From Humulus lupulus (lineage: Eukaryota > Streptophyta > Magnoliopsida > Rosales > Cannabaceae), in NCBI RefSeq assembly GCF_963169125.1, contig NC_084794.1:86597018-86661017 (forward strand): a stretch of DNA of 64,000 bases, written 5' to 3'. Shown here piece by piece: positions 22,754 to 33,658 of the stretch. The notes under the pieces are model-generated. The model was not told the origin of the DNA. It searched no databases and saw nothing but the letters and a program-made list of their open reading frames with translations. The position numbers and the translations under genes are program-made. The stretch's first letter is position 1. Every line of letters starts with the position of its first letter.

Positions 22754-24566
22754 GTAACGACCTACGTCCACTTGCACTTTTATTAATAATACAAGTCGAG
22801 ATCAGAAGAACAAGATTCAACTGAGTTTCCTAAGCCTGAGAAAGAATACAAGTCGAGAGAGTTTTTGTATGTAAAGTGCACATGAAAATAATAATGATTG
22901 TGAGATATCTCTCTTTATGGAGTCCCTTAGTAGGCCATTGGCCTTACAAGCATGGAATGAGCTCCACACGCATAATGTGGCTTTGTTACAACTGAATACA
23001 TAATAAATAATATAAAAAAATACATTCAAATAACAGTTACATAAATATCCCATAAGATTCAGGTCATTCTGGTCGAGCGAATTGTCCCTCAACCAGGTCT
23101 TCTTTCGAAGAGTTTATATAGTTAGGGTGTAATCGATCAGATTCTTGTTGTTGACCAGTGATCTTCAAGCAGCAATCTTTAATCTTTTTATTTGATTCCA
23201 AGAAGAGTAGCGTCTTCCCTTTTGGTCAAGTACAATCGACCAGCATAAGAAAATTGACCAACATAAGAAAATTTAATTCCTACTGCTGCTATGTGTCATT
23301 TTAATATGCCTTATCATCATGTCCAACTTTGGGTTAAACATTTTCCCCCAAGTTTATCTTAGTGTGACCAACACTAGATAAACTTGCAAGCTTCCACCAG
23401 GCTGGTGTCTTTTCAAATTTTGACACATTGAAAAATGAAATATAATTATTTCAAAGTAATGATGGCACTTTTTTATAAAGCAAACAATGGTTTTTTCAGT
23501 TTCCAAGGCAGGGTGACATCACTTTTCGCATAGTAATGATGTTTTTTTAAGCATTTGATGATATCATCTCTGGTCGCATCCATGCAAGGCTATATATAGC
23601 CTTGCCTTTCTCACTTCCTTCATCTTCTTCATTTTCTCTAAGCTTTCTATTTTCTCCAAAAGCTCTCCCAAAACCTGAAGCTTTTCTTTCCCAATTTCTG
23701 GATTTGTGATCTGTTTCTCAGCAACATGCCTTCACGAACATTCACGTGCCCTAATCTTGGGAAGGTACTGAAACTTTGGGATTCGTGTATCAAACACGGT
23801 TATTTCAAAAAATCAGTTTAATGCAAAACCACCCTAGTATCGTGTCCCTTAAGGTACCTGCATTTGAGCCTAAACCCTTCACCTTCCAGACTAAAAGACT
23901 CGTACATTTAACCTTTAAACCCTGAAAACCCCAAAAATTACATCTTTTTATGCACTTAATTGAACCGTTTGTAGTCCAATTTTTTTTCCTAGTATAACCC
24001 TAAGTGAAATCATGTAGAACCAAAATAAGGCAAAACACATTGGAAAATTTCATGAACTTGTCTAAAAACGAGTAAAAATAAATTTAAACCAGAGTAAAGG
24101 AGTAATTATGGATTTGTTCTTGATTTAGGTTGTAAAAGGACAAAGAATGACGAAGATTGCAATAAATATGAGAGGTAATCGTTGAAGGGATTTCTGAGAG
24201 GAAAGAAAGTTAGAGGGTTTCTGAGAATTTTTGGAGAGAAAGGAGAAAGGGAAATTCGAATGTAAAGGTGGTGGATGCCTGGTTTTGTTCTCCTATTTAT
24301 TCGTCAAATTTGAGGACAAATCAGGGCCGCACAATTAAAGCAGGTCGAGATCTGAGGGTCGGAATTAAATAAACCAAACGACGACAAAAGGTTGACATGA
24401 CAATTTTCACAGTACTCGAAACTCGAACAGACACCAATTAAAAAGTAGACATGTATCTCGTACTTGAGTGCGTGGGTGGGCACGTTTTCTCCCAACAAAA
24501 GCTGCAAATCCCTTACTGTGCGTGTCAGAAGTGACATCATGCACGAGCAAGGACTTGGGGAGCAAA
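22754..24566 (+). other. Non-coding 3' region of a Tat-like element (tentative)
   Basis: No domain-bearing reading frame. It precedes a purine tract (AAGGACTTGGGGAGCAAA, 24549-24566) and the LTR start at 24567, so it is probably the 3' internal part of that element. It is rich in GACCAG/CTGGTC words, as is the stretch beyond pol in the Tat remnant at 43.5-44.1 kb. It contains a palindromic TATA site at 23584-23605 and a short open start at 23735 (MPSRTFTCPNLGK) ending at a possible donor (AAG/GTACTG). On the minus strand a CT-rich leader follows near 24250-24170. I do not recognise a gene. Confidence 0.4.
23584..23605. promoter_or_regulatory. Perfect 22-bp palindrome centred on a TATA box
   Basis: Arms GCAAGGCTATA and TATAGCCTTGC, followed by CT-rich sequence typical of plant transcript leaders. 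It could act as a core promoter in either direction. Confidence 0.45.
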
Positions 24567-24958
24567 TGTTGAAACCTAAAAATACGAGCTCAACTATCTT
24601 GCTCGGGGTACAACTGACACGTAATAAAATGTAATGATCCAACTATTCTAGACTTTTGGACCATTAACGAAAACTAAACATACTAATCCTTAATAAAACT
24701 TACATTGTGAAAATACCATAACTTTATTAGGAAGCTTGTAAAAAAAAAAAAAAGAGTTACTTACATAAAATATCAAGTAGGATATGGGATCCCATTGTTT
24801 TAAAAACAAAACATAATTTAAAATAAAAAGGAGTTACATAGCAAGTGCAGAAAAATACATGTAAAACCATAAAAAGAAGACTACATCCTCGAAAATCAAA
24901 CTCTCGACTCCATGAATCCATTCATCACTATTGATGCTCATAATCTCATCAAGGTAAA

Positions 24959-25690
24959 ATGCAAGGCCGTCACATGGGCGAAGCCCCACCGTCTCGTGAG
25001 GCCGTTCAGCGAGACCACCATCTCGCGAGGCCCTCGTGTGGGCGAAGCTCCACCGTCTCGCGAAGCCGTTCAGCGAGACCACCATCTCGCGAGGCCCTCG
25101 TGTGGGCGAAGCTCCACCGTCTCGCGAGGCCGTTCAGCGAGACCACCATCTCGCGAGGCCCTCGTGTGGGCGAAGCTCCACCGTCTCGCGAGGCCGTTCA
25201 GCGAGACCACTATCTCGCAAGGCCCTCGTGTGGGCGAAGCTCCACCGTCTCGCGAAGCCATCCCGCGAGACCCTCGCATGGGCGGAGCCCCACCGTCTCG
25301 CGAAGCCATTCCGCGAGGCCCCATCTCGCGAGGCCATCTCGCGAGGGCCTCGTGTGGATGAAGCTCCACTGTCTCGCGAAGCCGTTCAGCGAGACCACCA
25401 TCTCGCGAGGCCTTCGTGTGGGCGAAGCTCCACCATCTCGCGAAGCCATCCCGCGAGACCCTTGCATGGGCGGAGCCCCACCGTCTCGCGAAGCCATTCT
25501 GCGAGGCCCCATCTCGCGAGGCCATCTCGCGAGGCCCTCGTGTGGGCGAAGCTCCACCGTCTCGTAAAGCCGTTCAACGAGACCACCATCTCGCGAGGCC
25601 CTCGTGTGGGCGAAGCTCCATCGTCTCACGAAGCCGTTCAGCGAGACCACCATCTCGCGAGGCCCTCGTGTGGGCGAAGCCCCCCCTATC
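24959..25690 (+). repeat. 64-bp CG-rich tandem repeat in 5' LTR
   Basis: Units start TCTCGCGAGGCCC at 25021, 25085, 25149 and 25213, exactly 64 bp apart; variant units continue to about 25690. Each unit carries two CTCGCGA(G/A) near-palindromes. Because 64 is not divisible by three and stop codons are absent, long open frames run through it in several frames on both strands; none is a gene. Confidence 0.95.
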
Positions 25691-26373
25691 TCGCGAGGAC
25701 GTCGTCCCACAAGGTCGCTGCGTGGGCGAGACCCCACCGTATCGCGGGGCCCTTAGGCCATTCCAACGGCGCGAGGCCGAGGGAGGCTGCGAGGCCGTCA
25801 ACGGCGCCCCATGCGTGAGGCCGCACAAGGTCCCGCGCGCGCGCCCCTGGAGGTCCACCAGCCTACCATCTTCTCGGGAGGCCGACGCCCCATAACTTGA
25901 CACGTATGGCCCAAAGGCATCTTGTCTCGTACACTAAGACATGGAGCGAGGCCAAGAACTTATCGCCCGCGCCCGTGGGTGACCTTAGAGTGCTCCAGGC
26001 ATCCCGTACCAAGGGTCCCGTTCCCTACACCTCGAGATCCCCATGTTTAGGAGATCCCGTACGAGTCGAATGCGACATGTTTGTACGACCAAGTACCAAA
26101 TACAGATACCAGGACCAGTGAGATTTGCTGGGATAAGGATCATGGTCCGTACGTCTACGGCCATAGGACAGAGCCGACACCACGACCTCCTGCGCCACTA
26201 TGCCTGCCGCCGCGTATCAGACATGGGCACAGAAAAGTGGTGGAAACGTCTCCCTGACACCTGCTCATGTACGAGATGTACGTCCACGACCTCTGAAGCC
26301 ACTCCCATGACACAGTACGAATGTACCACTTGGTCCCCTGGACCACTATGTATCTAAGGCCATTAGAGCCTAC

Positions 26374-26381
26374 TATAAAAG
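26374..26381 (+). promoter_or_regulatory. TATA box of the Tat 5' LTR
   Basis: TATAAAAG, repeated in the 3' LTR at 38181-38188, about 200 bp before the LTR end. Confidence 0.7.
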
Positions 26382-26580
26382 GAATTCTAAGACCACCTGA
26401 AAGGGGTTTGGAAATTTAACTGTAGCAGAGGCATTAGTGTGAATGAGATACTGAATTATCCATTGTTCTTAGATTATTGTTCTTGAGTTATTGTTCAAGT
26501 TTTCATAGCTTTCCAATTAGCGATTCTAATTTGATAATTTTTCCAACTTAACTTCGTTGACGAGTTCTGACCGTCAATAG

Positions 26581-26598
26581 TTTGGCGCCGTCTGTGGG
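26581..26598 (+). other. Primer binding site of the Tat element
   Basis: TTTGGCGCCGTCTGTGGG directly follows the 5' LTR. TGGCGCCG fits the complement of the 3' end of plant tRNA-Asp; the rest matches poorly, so the primer is not certain. Confidence 0.6.
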
Positions 26599-26647
26599 AA
26601 CGTTTGTTTTAAGCTACTGTTCCACCATTGTTTCCGACAAGAAGAAG

Positions 26648-28485
26648 ATGCCGAGACGCTTGAAGCGACTGAGGGAGACGCGGGAGGTCGAAGTTCACCT
26701 GAACGGAGTCCAGCTGAAGGCCTCCATGAGGGACGCTCCTCCGCCCAGAGACGTAGAACCCCCACAAGACCCTGAGGTTCACGGGGGTGATAGGGTGGCC
26801 TCATGGCCAGCCGCTCCACTCGGAGGGAGTCCTCCAAGAGCACCACCGGCAAACGCTGATGCGTTCCCTCCTCCAAAACCGCCGCAGGCACCGAACTCCG
26901 GCCGGCAAGACTTGGGTCCTTCTACCCGTAGGCATGACAAGCACCCCCGGGTCCACTCCGTGAGCTCAAGCTCGAAGTCCCGATTTTACGAAGAGGAGAT
27001 ACGTGAACTCCATTCCAAAAACCAAAGATTAGAAACCACCTTAGAAAACATGCAAGAGGTCCTTAACGACCTATTGCAGGGTAAGTCTAGCGTGACCTTG
27101 CCTAAGGGGAAGGAGAAGGGCAAGGATAGGGTGGAGACCACAGTGCCGGTAGATGATGGGAGAACCCGACATTCAACTAGCAACACCCCTCGCACAAAGA
27201 AAAATGATCACCCCGAACCGCCTAAGCAGGCCCAGAAGCCAGCACCGAGAACCAACGCTGCCCCTCGCCATGAGGACGAGGTCACCTCCAAAAGAACACC
27301 CCAGACCTGCGGGAGGAGCTCAATAAGAAGAGGGCGGGCAAAGGGACCACGCCCCCTGTGGCACCTCGAGAAGGCAAGGGAAAGGCAGATCTTAGCCCGT
27401 CCACTCTGAGAGACACCCTCAGCAAAAGGAGGCAGGACCTAGACACGGAGATGCGGAGCTTGCGGAGCAAGATTGTCACCGCGTCGGGTGGCCAGGCCTT
27501 TGAGGAAGACTTCGACCATGAGTCGCCCTTTGTGCGAGAAATTCAGGCAATCCGACTCCCCACCAATTTTAAGGAGCCCAATATGACCCCTTACGAAGGG
27601 AACACGGATCCAAAATACCACCTGGATGCGTTTAATGATCTAATGAAACTAAGGGGAATCGGGAGTGGTGCCAGGTGCCATTGCTTCGCTGTTACCCTGA
27701 AGGGACCCGCCTATAAATGGTTCAAAAGACTAAGGCCAAGGTCCATCAGGTCCTGGCAGCAGTTCTCTGATGAATTCCTCCAACAGCACCATGCCGTGCG
27801 GGACTACACAATGCCAGGTACCAGTCTGGCCAACGTGAAGCAAGGGGAGAAGGAGAGCCTAAAAAGCTACATTCATCGGCTCAATATGGAGGCCGCAAAA
27901 GTGGGGAGCCTAATGCGCCGGGAGTTAAAAATGGCCATTACTGCTGGGGTGCTCCCAGGGAGCAAGTTGTGGGACAACATGCTAAAGAGGGAAGTCACCG
28001 ACTTGGATGACTTCTATGAAAGAGCACAGAATTACATCCGTGTGGAGGATGGCCACGCAAACCTGAAGGCTGGAAAGGAGGAGCCCCACGCAAAGCCCCC
28101 AATTAACGACGGGCCGAATATAGCTAAGAAGAAGAGGACGTATGAGGGGTCGAGAGATGACCAGCAGAGGAAGACCAAACGAGGGGGTGATCATAGGCCA
28201 ACAACCTATACTTACTATACGAACCTCACTGACACCAGGGAGCATATTTACGTCACCAACAAAGATCGAGTGCCCTTCAAGAAGCCCCCACCAATGAGAA
28301 AGGATCGGTCCAAGAGGGACCCCAGTAAATACTGCCAATACCACAAGGACATTGGACACACCACGTCAGAGTGTATCCACTTGAAGGAGGAAATTGAGGA
28401 GCTTATCCGCCGGGGGCACTTAGGCCGCTATGTCAAGAGAGAAAGGCAAAGGCTAGAAAACGAGCCCACAGCGCCCCAGGCATAG
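26648..28485 (+). pseudogene. Tat gag (one frameshift)
   Basis: Starts at ATG 26648 (MPRRLKRLRE). A proline- and charge-rich N-terminus of about 220 residues includes a possible coiled coil near 26980-27080. At the CCCC run 27299-27302 the frame moves by minus one; in the new frame DLREELNKKRAGKG continues the same protein. The retrotransposon gag domain spans about 27590-27970 (TPYEGNTDPKYHLDAF, KGPAYKWFKRL, WQQFSDEFLQQ). A zinc knuckle YCQYHKDIGHTTSEC lies near 28330-28375. It ends at TAG 28483-28485, after which the same frame stays open (ERAPEIRGEVRTIFGG) into the protease linker. The stop may be a C-to-T change of CAG or the natural gag end. The product packages element RNA in cytoplasmic virus-like particles. 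Confidence 0.88.
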
Positions 28486-31400
28486 GAGCGAGCCCCAGAA
28501 ATACGGGGGGAGGTTCGCACCATTTTTGGAGGCCCAGGATTTGGGGGAGATTCTAGGAAGGGACGAGATAAATATGCAAGAGAGGCTCGACGAAGTCCGC
28601 CTCCCTGCGTCATTAGTTTAGAACAACGACCCCCGAAGAGTTTCAAAGGGGAAAACGACTCGATAACGTTCACTGAGGAAGATGCACGAGGGTACACTTC
28701 CCCCATAATGATCCGCTGGTGCTGACAGTCCAGTTGGCAAATATGCGTGTGCATCGAGTCTTGGTGGACAACGGGAGCTCAGTGGATATCCTATACCACC
28801 CTGCTTTGGAAAAGATGGGATTGGGTATGCGTCACCTGAAGTCCTGCCAGTCGTCCCTATACGGATTCACAGGGGATTCAGTGCAACCCCTTGGGATGAT
28901 CGAATTGACACTTACCATGGGGGAGCAACCCCGCCAGACTACAGTCATGTCTAACTTTGTCGTAGTAGATTGCGCATCAGCTTTCAACGCGGTATTGGGG
29001 AGGCCCTCCCTGAGAGAATTGAAAGCCATAACTTCAATATATCACTTGGTTGTCAAGTTCCCGACTCCAGGAGGGGTCGCAAGTATGAAAGGAGAACAGA
29101 AAGAAGCGAGGGAGTGTTACAACACCTCACTCCGCACGCCTGCAAAGCCGCATGAGCCAATGGCCATGGTGGTACATGAGGCGATAAGCATGCCCACAGG
29201 GGGTCCACAGGAGCTGGACCCTCGGGTCGTGGATGAGGCAAGAGAAGAACCGGTAGAAGAAGTAGAGGAGGATACGGTGACGAAAGAACCCTTAAGGAAA
29301 TTGAAGATAGGGAGAAGCCTACAAGGTGACGTGAAGGAGGAATTGATAATATTTTTGAAGGATAATCTAGACGTATTTGGATGGAGTCATGAGGACATGG
29401 TGGGCATAGACCCCAGCGTAATGTGCCACCACCTGAACATCTCTCCAGGAGCAAGGCCCGTCAGGCAGAAAAGGCGGGTGCTAGATCCAACAAGATACGC
29501 AGCGTTAAAGGAAGAGGTTGATAAGTTGAAGGCCAACGGTTTCATCCGTGAGTCCTTCTACCCTGTGTGGGTATCGAACCCAGTACTCGTGCCGAAGCCG
29601 AACGGGAAGTGGAGAACTTGCGTTGATTTCACGAATTTGAATAAAGCTTGTCCTAAGGGCAGCTTCCCACTTCCCAGGATAGATCAGTTAGTAGATGCAA
29701 CAGCGGGGCATGAGTTACTAAGTTTTATGGACGCCTACTAAGGATACAACCAAATCCCAATGAACCTGGCAGATGAAGAGCACACGTCATTCATTACAGA
29801 CAAAGGGCTATACTGTTACAAAGTGATGCCCTTCGGGCTCAAGAACGCGGGAGCCACCTATCAAAGGCTGGTGAATAAAATGTTCGCCAATCAGATAGGA
29901 AGGAATATGGAAGTGTATGTGGATGACATGCTTGTGAAAACCAAAGTAGCAGCAAAGCTCAACAAAGACCTTGGTGAGATGTTTAACACGCTCAGGAAAT
30001 ACCGGATGAAGTTGAACCCAGCCAAGTGCACTTTCGGGGTATCCTCAGGAAAATTCTTGGGCTTCATGGTCAATTCCAGAGGCATCGAGGCCAATCCTGA
30101 CAAGATAAAGGCACTCATAGAAATGAGCCCACCAAAGAACAAGAAGGAGGTGCAATGCCTAACAGGAAGGGTGGCGGCCCTTAATAGGTTCATCTCAAGG
30201 TCCACCGATAAATGCCTCCCATTCTTTGACATCCTCAAAGGGAGCAAAAAGTTCGCTTGGGATGAAAGATGTGAGGAAGCGTTTGTCAGGTTGAAAGAGC
30301 ACCTGGGGAGGCCGCCCCTGTTAGCAAAGCCAGAGAAGGGCGAGAAGCTGTACCTGTACTTGGCAGTGTCTGAGCATGCCATCAGCGCAGCCCTGGTTAA
30401 GGGAGAGAAGAAGCAACAACAGCCCGTATACTATATCAGCAAGCGTTTGGTGGACGTGGAGAGCCGGTATCCAGAGATCGAAAAACTGGCCTATGCGCTA
30501 GTAGTGGCGTCGAGAAAGTTGAAACCTTACTTCCATGCGCATACAATTGATGTCTTAACAGATAGTCCTTTGAGACAACTCTTACATAAGCCAGAGACTT
30601 CAGGGAGACTAATGAAATGGTCGATTAAGCTAAGTCAGTTTGATATTGTCTACACCCCAAGGGCCTCCATCAATGGACAGGTGCTGGCAGATTTTATAGT
30701 AGAGTTCACCCATCAGCCGAATGAAGGACAGAGTGAAGGAGGGGAGCAGCCTGTTATGGAGGATGAACTAGGAGGTGTAGAGGAGTGGAGTTTGCATGTT
30801 GATGGGGCATCGAATGAAGGAGGATCGGGAGCGGGCATCATGATGACCGGGCCCGAGGGACACAGAATGTACTGCGCAATCCGATTTGGGTTTGAGGCCT
30901 CCAATAACGAGGCGGAGTACGAGGCGCTCTTAGCTGGCTTGCGTCTAGCCCAGGAATTGAAAGTAACACGCCTTCATATTTTCAGTGACTCACAATTGGT
31001 GGTATGCCAAATAAAGGGGGAGTACCAAGCAAGGGGGCCCAAGATGGCAGCATATTTGGAGAAGGTGAAGGGTTATCTGGGACGAATGGTGGCATATATT
31101 ATAGAGCAAATACCCAGAGAAAAGAACACCCATGCCGATGCACTCGCAAAGCTGGCATCTACCAAGGATGGTGATGTCTTGGAATCAATACCCGTGGAGT
31201 ACTTACCAAAGCCCAGCATCGAAGGCGCAGATGTGCACATGATCAGCGTCCCAAAGAAATCATGGACCGAGCCAATCAAGAGGTACCTGGAGGAAGGAGC
31301 CTTGCCTGCGGATAAAAATGAATCTCGGAGGTTGGTGTACAAGGCCGCAAGGTACGCCTTGATAGATGGGGTCCTTTACAAAAGAGGATTCTCCATACCA

Positions 31401-32497
31401 CTCCTGCGGTGTGTAGAAGAAGAGGAGGCGTTGAAGGTGTTACAAGAGATCCACGAGGGAGAGTGCGGCAACCACGAAAGTGGACCCTCCACGGCTAGGA
31501 AGGCCATGAGACAAGGATACTACTGGCCTTCCATGGAGAAAGACGCGCATGACTTTGCCACGAAATGCGACAAGTGCCAGAGGCACTCCAATTACCCTCG
31601 AAGACCCCCAAGCGAACTGACCAGCATGCCCAGCCCCTGGCCCTTCGCTATCTGGGGGATAGACTTAATCGGCGCTCTTCCTACAAGCAGGGGTGGAGCG
31701 AAGTACGCGGTGGTGGCAGTGGATTATTTCACTAAGTGGTTGAAGCGGAACCCCTTGTGAAGATAACCGCTAAGCACATCACCTCTTTTGTCAACAAATT
31801 CATTTTGTGTCGATATGGAGTACCCTACAAGATTATTTCCGACAATGGTACCCAGTTCGAAGGAGGAGCCTTCGATGAATATTGCAAGGAAAGAGGCATA
31901 AGGAGGAGTTTCTCCGTGGTGGTGCACCCCCAGGCCAATGGACAAGTGGAAGCCATAAACAGGGTCCTTAAGAAGAACATGAAGACAAAGCTGGAAAAAA
32001 TGAAGGAAGCCTGGGTAGATGAGCTACCAAACGTGCTATGGGCTTATAGGACCACCCCACGCTCGACTACTGGAGAATCCCCATTCTCCCTGGCCTACGG
32101 ATGCGAGGCCGTGCTACCAGTCGAGATGCGAGTCGAGTCCCACAGGGTACGGGCATATGGAGATGAAGCCAACCACGTAGCCCTGGCCGAAAGCTTAGAC
32201 ATGCTGGAGGAAAAGAGAGAAAAAGCCCAAATGAGGGTGGCGGTATACCAGCAACGCGCCGCAAGGTACTACAATTCGAGGGTGCGAGAGAGAACTTTCA
32301 GAGTCGGCGACCTGGTGCTGAGGAAGGTGCTCCCAAACATGCGAGACCCAGGTGCAGGAGTGCTGGGGGAAAATTGGGAGGGGCCCTACCAGGTTGCTCA
32401 GTGCATCCCCCCGAGCACTTACAAGCTGGCTCGCATGGACGACACCATCATACCCCGGGCATGGAACGCAGAACACCTGAGGAAGTACTACCAGTAA
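28486..32497 (+). pseudogene. Tat pol: protease, RT, RNase H, second RNase H, integrase
   Basis: Protease with VDNGSSVDIL near 28766 (the lineage's DxGSS form). RT from about 29455 with KWRTCVDFTNLNKACPK, VMPFGLKNAGATYQ and intact YVDD near 29917. The gypsy RNase H lies about 30330-30680. A second, archaeal-type RNase H (WSLHVDGASNEGGSGAG, SNNEAEYEALL, FSDSQLVV, HADALAKLAS) spans about 30785-31150. Integrase has an H-H-C-C finger (GNHES, CDKCQRH) near 31460-31580 and the catalytic triad GIDLIG, SDNGTQFEG, GQVEAINRVLKK. It ends at TAA 32495-32497 (AEHLRKYYQ). Damage: minus-one shifts at the GGG run 28690-28692 and the GG at 31738-31739, and TAA at 29739-29741 where DAYSGYNQ is expected. All active-site residues I can see are kept. 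Confidence 0.92.
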
Positions 32498-33658
32498 GGC
32501 GCCCATGCCCGCGGGTAAAAGCACAAGTGTGGCACGCTGCCTTGATAGGATAGGAAGAAATCAAAGAGGTTACCTAGATAGCCTCCTAAGTAGATGTGAG
32601 TCTTTTTATGTTTTGCTTCATATGACAACCACCTATGTACCATTGCAACTACGTGTATGAGACCATTATGTCACGAATATGATGAATGAAACCACATATT
32701 ATAAGTAAAACTGTTAGCCACTTCGTGTGTTATTTTTTCTTCGATACTCGGGCATCAGCCAAAGTGTCCGCCGAAATAAATTTCACCAAACACTTGGGGG
32801 GCAGGACAAAGGGTGATAACACAGCTAGCAAGGGGAACCTAAAAATGGCCCCCTAACGGAGGATCTTGGAAAGGACCCCTCGCCCTCCTAAAAAAGAGGC
32901 TCCTAAAAAAGACCCTCTGATAAGGGATCTTGAAAAGGGCCCTCAATTAGGAGTAGCCTAAAAACGACCCCCTATGCATTAGGAGGACCCGAGAGGGACC
33001 ATGGCCCTGAAAAGGACCGTTCAATGGGAGGTCCTAGAAGGACCCCTTATATCGGGGCCCTAGACGAAGTCCCTAAACACAGAAAATAGTAAAAAGGCCT
33101 TACAAGGCCTCCCCTGAGTTTACAAGGATTAGCTACCCTTGCGAACATCAAGGAGGCCAAAAGGCCTTACGAAAGAAAAATATATATAGTGACAACACTA
33201 ATAAGTCAAGAGCGGCCACCAAGCCGTCTAGCCAAAAATGGTCCTAAAAGAGACCCTTGCAGAAATAGTACTATGCAAAATGACGAGAGGGACGCTTCTC
33301 GCAAAGAAATAATAAGCGCGCGCAAGAAAAACATAAAAGGATAGCTAAGACCCAAGGGGTCAAAATATCCTTATAGAAGCCACCAAGAGGCACCAAAAGA
33401 GGTCCCAATGAACCCTCTCACATGGGTTCCAAAGGACCTCCATCCTGATAAATAAAAGAAGGGAACCAACCAAACCCCATCATACAGGCATAAAAGGGCC
33501 TCAAATGCAACAGAACAAGAAATAAACAGCAACATCATATATATTTATACATTAAAAAAAAAGAGAGTTATCGAGAGAATACAAGAGTTACTAACAGAAA
33601 AGTAGCACTGGTGATGATGTTACAAAATAAAAACAAAAAAAAAAGGAGCGAGACTATT
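32498..33658. other. Non-coding spacer after Tat pol
   Basis: No reading frame with a domain. The sequence from about 32800 to 33130 is made of degenerate short purine-rich/CCCT words (AGGACCC, GGACCCC) that look like eroded short tandem repeats. It separates pol from the 3' end of the antisense gene. Confidence 0.6.

Larger units (their letters stand above)
24929..26579 (+). repeat. 5' LTR of the Tat element
   Basis: Its two ends read TATTGATG and CGTCAATA where the 3' LTR has TGTTGATG and CGTCAACA: both terminal dinucleotides have changed by transition (G to A, C to T). The first half is a CG-rich 64-bp tandem repeat; the second half holds a TATA box at 26374-26381 and the leader. Confidence 0.92.

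Noticed and set aside
24304..24642. 112-codon minus-strand frame
   Set aside because: Crosses two LTR boundaries (24567 and 24630), so it cannot be an old gene; no domain recognised.
24912..25903. Long overlapping open frames on both strands (up to about 260 codons), repeated at 36750-37926
   Set aside because: They are readings of the 64-bp CG-rich LTR tandem repeat in several frames at once; no domain, start context or codon bias supports a protein.
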